Shown here: positions 16,837-17,940 of the stretch, piece after piece
Layout of the letters: the number at the start of each line of letters is the position of its first letter
How positions within the stretch are numbered: position 1 is the stretch's first letter
NCBI GenBank assembly: GCA_025358395.1
Contig: JANYJT010000088.1
Coordinates: forward strand, 1 to 17,940
From: Bacteroidia bacterium
Lineage (GTDB): Bacteria > Bacteroidota > Bacteroidia > Bacteroidales > Prolixibacteraceae
Direction of reading: 5' to 3'
DNA length: 17,940 bases
Made by a program: the position numbers and the translations under genes
Notes under the pieces: model-generated
Databases searched by the model: none
Told to the model about the DNA's origin: nothing
The model's input: only the letters and a program-made list of their open reading frames with translations

Positions 16837-17940
16837 ATGTGGAAGGAGCTTATTACACCTGCTAAAGTATTACCGGTTGTTAAAAAATTCTCCGGGGACA
16901 AGGATCATCTGGGATCTATCCTGAAAAAATCGCTTTGGAACGAGTCTGAATTGCCCAATGTGGTGATTCTTGGAATCACAGACGATCGCCTCTCTTCATC
17001 CTCCTCTTTTTCTGGCTCTCCGGATGCTGTCAGAGAGCATCTGTATCAATTAAGCGGATTTTCTTCCCCATTCAGGATTGTTGATTTGGGAAATATCAAA
17101 GCAGGCAAAGAATTCAGTGATACCTTGGCAGCTGTTAAAATGGTTGCTGAAGAACTTTATTCTTTAGGGATTTCGATGCTTGTTTTGGGTGGAAATCAAA
17201 GCTTTACAATTCCCCTGCTTGCCGGTATTAAAAAAAATGAAGTAGTTTTAACGGTCGTCGATGATCGCATAGATAATCTCTCCCAAAAAGACAGTACACT
17301 TGATGACCTCTTTTTAAACAACCTCTCGAATGAAACAATTGTCAACTTGATGGCAGTTCAATCATTTTTTGTGTCACCCGAGACCAAGGAGACATTTTCG
17401 GAAGAATTTAAGGGTTTACTTTTCACGCTGGGCGAGTTAAGAAATGGCATTGACGAAATGGAGCCTTATCTTCGGGAGACAGATCTGGTCAGTTTTGATT
17501 TTGGTTCACTCAAATTGTGTGAGGCGCCTGGCCAGATAAGAAATTCTCCCAACGGACTCACCGGGGAAGAGGCTTGTCAGCTTGCCTGGTATGCAGGTAT
17601 CTCTACCAATCCGGGATGGTTCTCTCTCTTTGGTTACATCCCTGGTAAGGACCCGGAGAAGAATGGTGCCATGATGGCAGCCCAGATTGTCTGGTATTAC
17701 CTCAACGGGAAATCGCGGAGAATTGATGAAATACCCCAGGATGAAGCCATCGATTTTTTACATTATGTCGTATCAGTCGAAGGAATCCCTGAACCGCTCA
17801 CATTTCTCAAACATCCTGTATCCAAACGATGGTGGATGGAGGTCCCTTCGCCGGATTGCGACAATTTCCCGCAGAGGATTCCCTGCTCAAAAAAGGACTA
17901 TCGTGTGGCATGCAAAAATGAGATTCCGGAACGATGGTGG
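16837..17940 (+). CDS. Arginase/formimidoylglutamase-fold protein, metal site degenerate (3' end outside window)
   Basis: Open from the ATG at 16837 to the window edge (368 codons, no stop), so slightly incomplete. The fold is that of the ureohydrolase superfamily, in the branch often annotated formimidoylglutamase in Bacteroidota; the diagnostic blocks I see are SPNGLTGEEACQLAWYAGIS (about 238-257) and a C-terminal KRWWMEVP. Metal-ligand motifs are altered: GGDHS is GGNQS (118-122), DAHxD is DDRID (142-146, His to Arg), and SFDxD is SFDFG (219-223). Three of six manganese ligands are thus lost, and hydrolase activity is doubtful. It follows topA by 61 nt on the same strand. An upstream TTG in frame exists, but the ATG gives the usual N-terminus. 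The function is unknown. Confidence 0.8.
   Translation, partial: MWKELITPAKVLPVVKKFSGDKDHLGSILKKSLWNESELPNVVILGITDDRLSSSSSFSGSPDAVREHLYQLSGFSSPFRIVDLGNIKAGKEFSDTLAAVKMVAEELYSLGISMLVLGGNQSFTIPLLAGIKKNEVVLTVVDDRIDNLSQKDSTLDDLFLNNLSNETIVNLMAVQSFFVSPETKETFSEEFKGLLFTLGELRNGIDEMEPYLRETDLVSFDFGSLKLCEAPGQIRNSPNGLTGEEACQLAWYAGISTNPGWFSLFGYIPGKDPEKNGAMMAAQIVWYYLNGKSRRIDEIPQDEAIDFLHYVVSVEGIPEPLTFLKHPVSKRWWMEVPSPDCDNFPQRIPCSKKDYRVACKNEIPERWW

Overview
The window looks like a chromosomal segment of a Gram-negative Bacteroidota member, probably in or near Bacteroidales/Marinilabiliales. Support comes from a type B (five-helix, single cytochrome subunit) succinate dehydrogenase/fumarate reductase in the order CAB, a TonB-dependent receptor with an N-terminal carboxypeptidase-regulatory-like domain, a TopA with C-terminal repeats, a degenerate arginase-fold protein of a type I associate with Bacteroidota, weak Shine-Dalgarno sequences, and at least one good match to the Bacteroidota promoter pattern TTTG-N20-TAnnTTTG. 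The order-level guess is inference only.

Layout. (1) 1-3517, minus strand: the leading end of a type I CRISPR-Cas operon, most likely I-C. It starts with a WYL-domain HTH regulator, then cas3 (HD nuclease plus helicase), then the first 31 codons of cas5, which run off the left edge. (2) 3518-3963: 446 bp without a recognisable gene, ending in a G-quadruplex-capable repeat. (3) 3964-7058, minus: a lipoprotein metallophosphoesterase and an LTA-synthase-like membrane sulfatase-fold enzyme, separated by about 200 bp that carry a perfect 20-bp palindrome. (4) 7241-7966, minus: a conserved protein of unknown function. (5) 8119-11548, minus: sdhC-sdhA-sdhB, with a strong promoter match upstream of sdhC and an 18-bp perfect hairpin overlapping the sdhB stop. 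(6) 11854-14241, plus: a TonB-dependent outer-membrane receptor. (7) 14445-17940, plus: topA and then a degenerate arginase/formimidoylglutamase-family gene that runs off the right edge.

How the genes work together. The WYL-cas3-cas5 set is adaptive immunity; the remaining cas genes and the array must lie left of the window. The sdh operon links the menaquinone pool to succinate/fumarate. The phosphatase and LTA-synthase-like enzyme both point to the cell envelope and may be co-transcribed, but no pathway can be proved. The topA/arginase-like pair is a housekeeping neighbourhood. Most of the window is ordinary; the points that merit a second look are the WYL-led cas operon, the pseudo-arginase with lost metal ligands, the altered metal-site residue in the phosphatase, and three nucleic-acid structures (G4 motif, REP-like palindrome, stop-codon hairpin). 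I did not find a convincing entirely new system.
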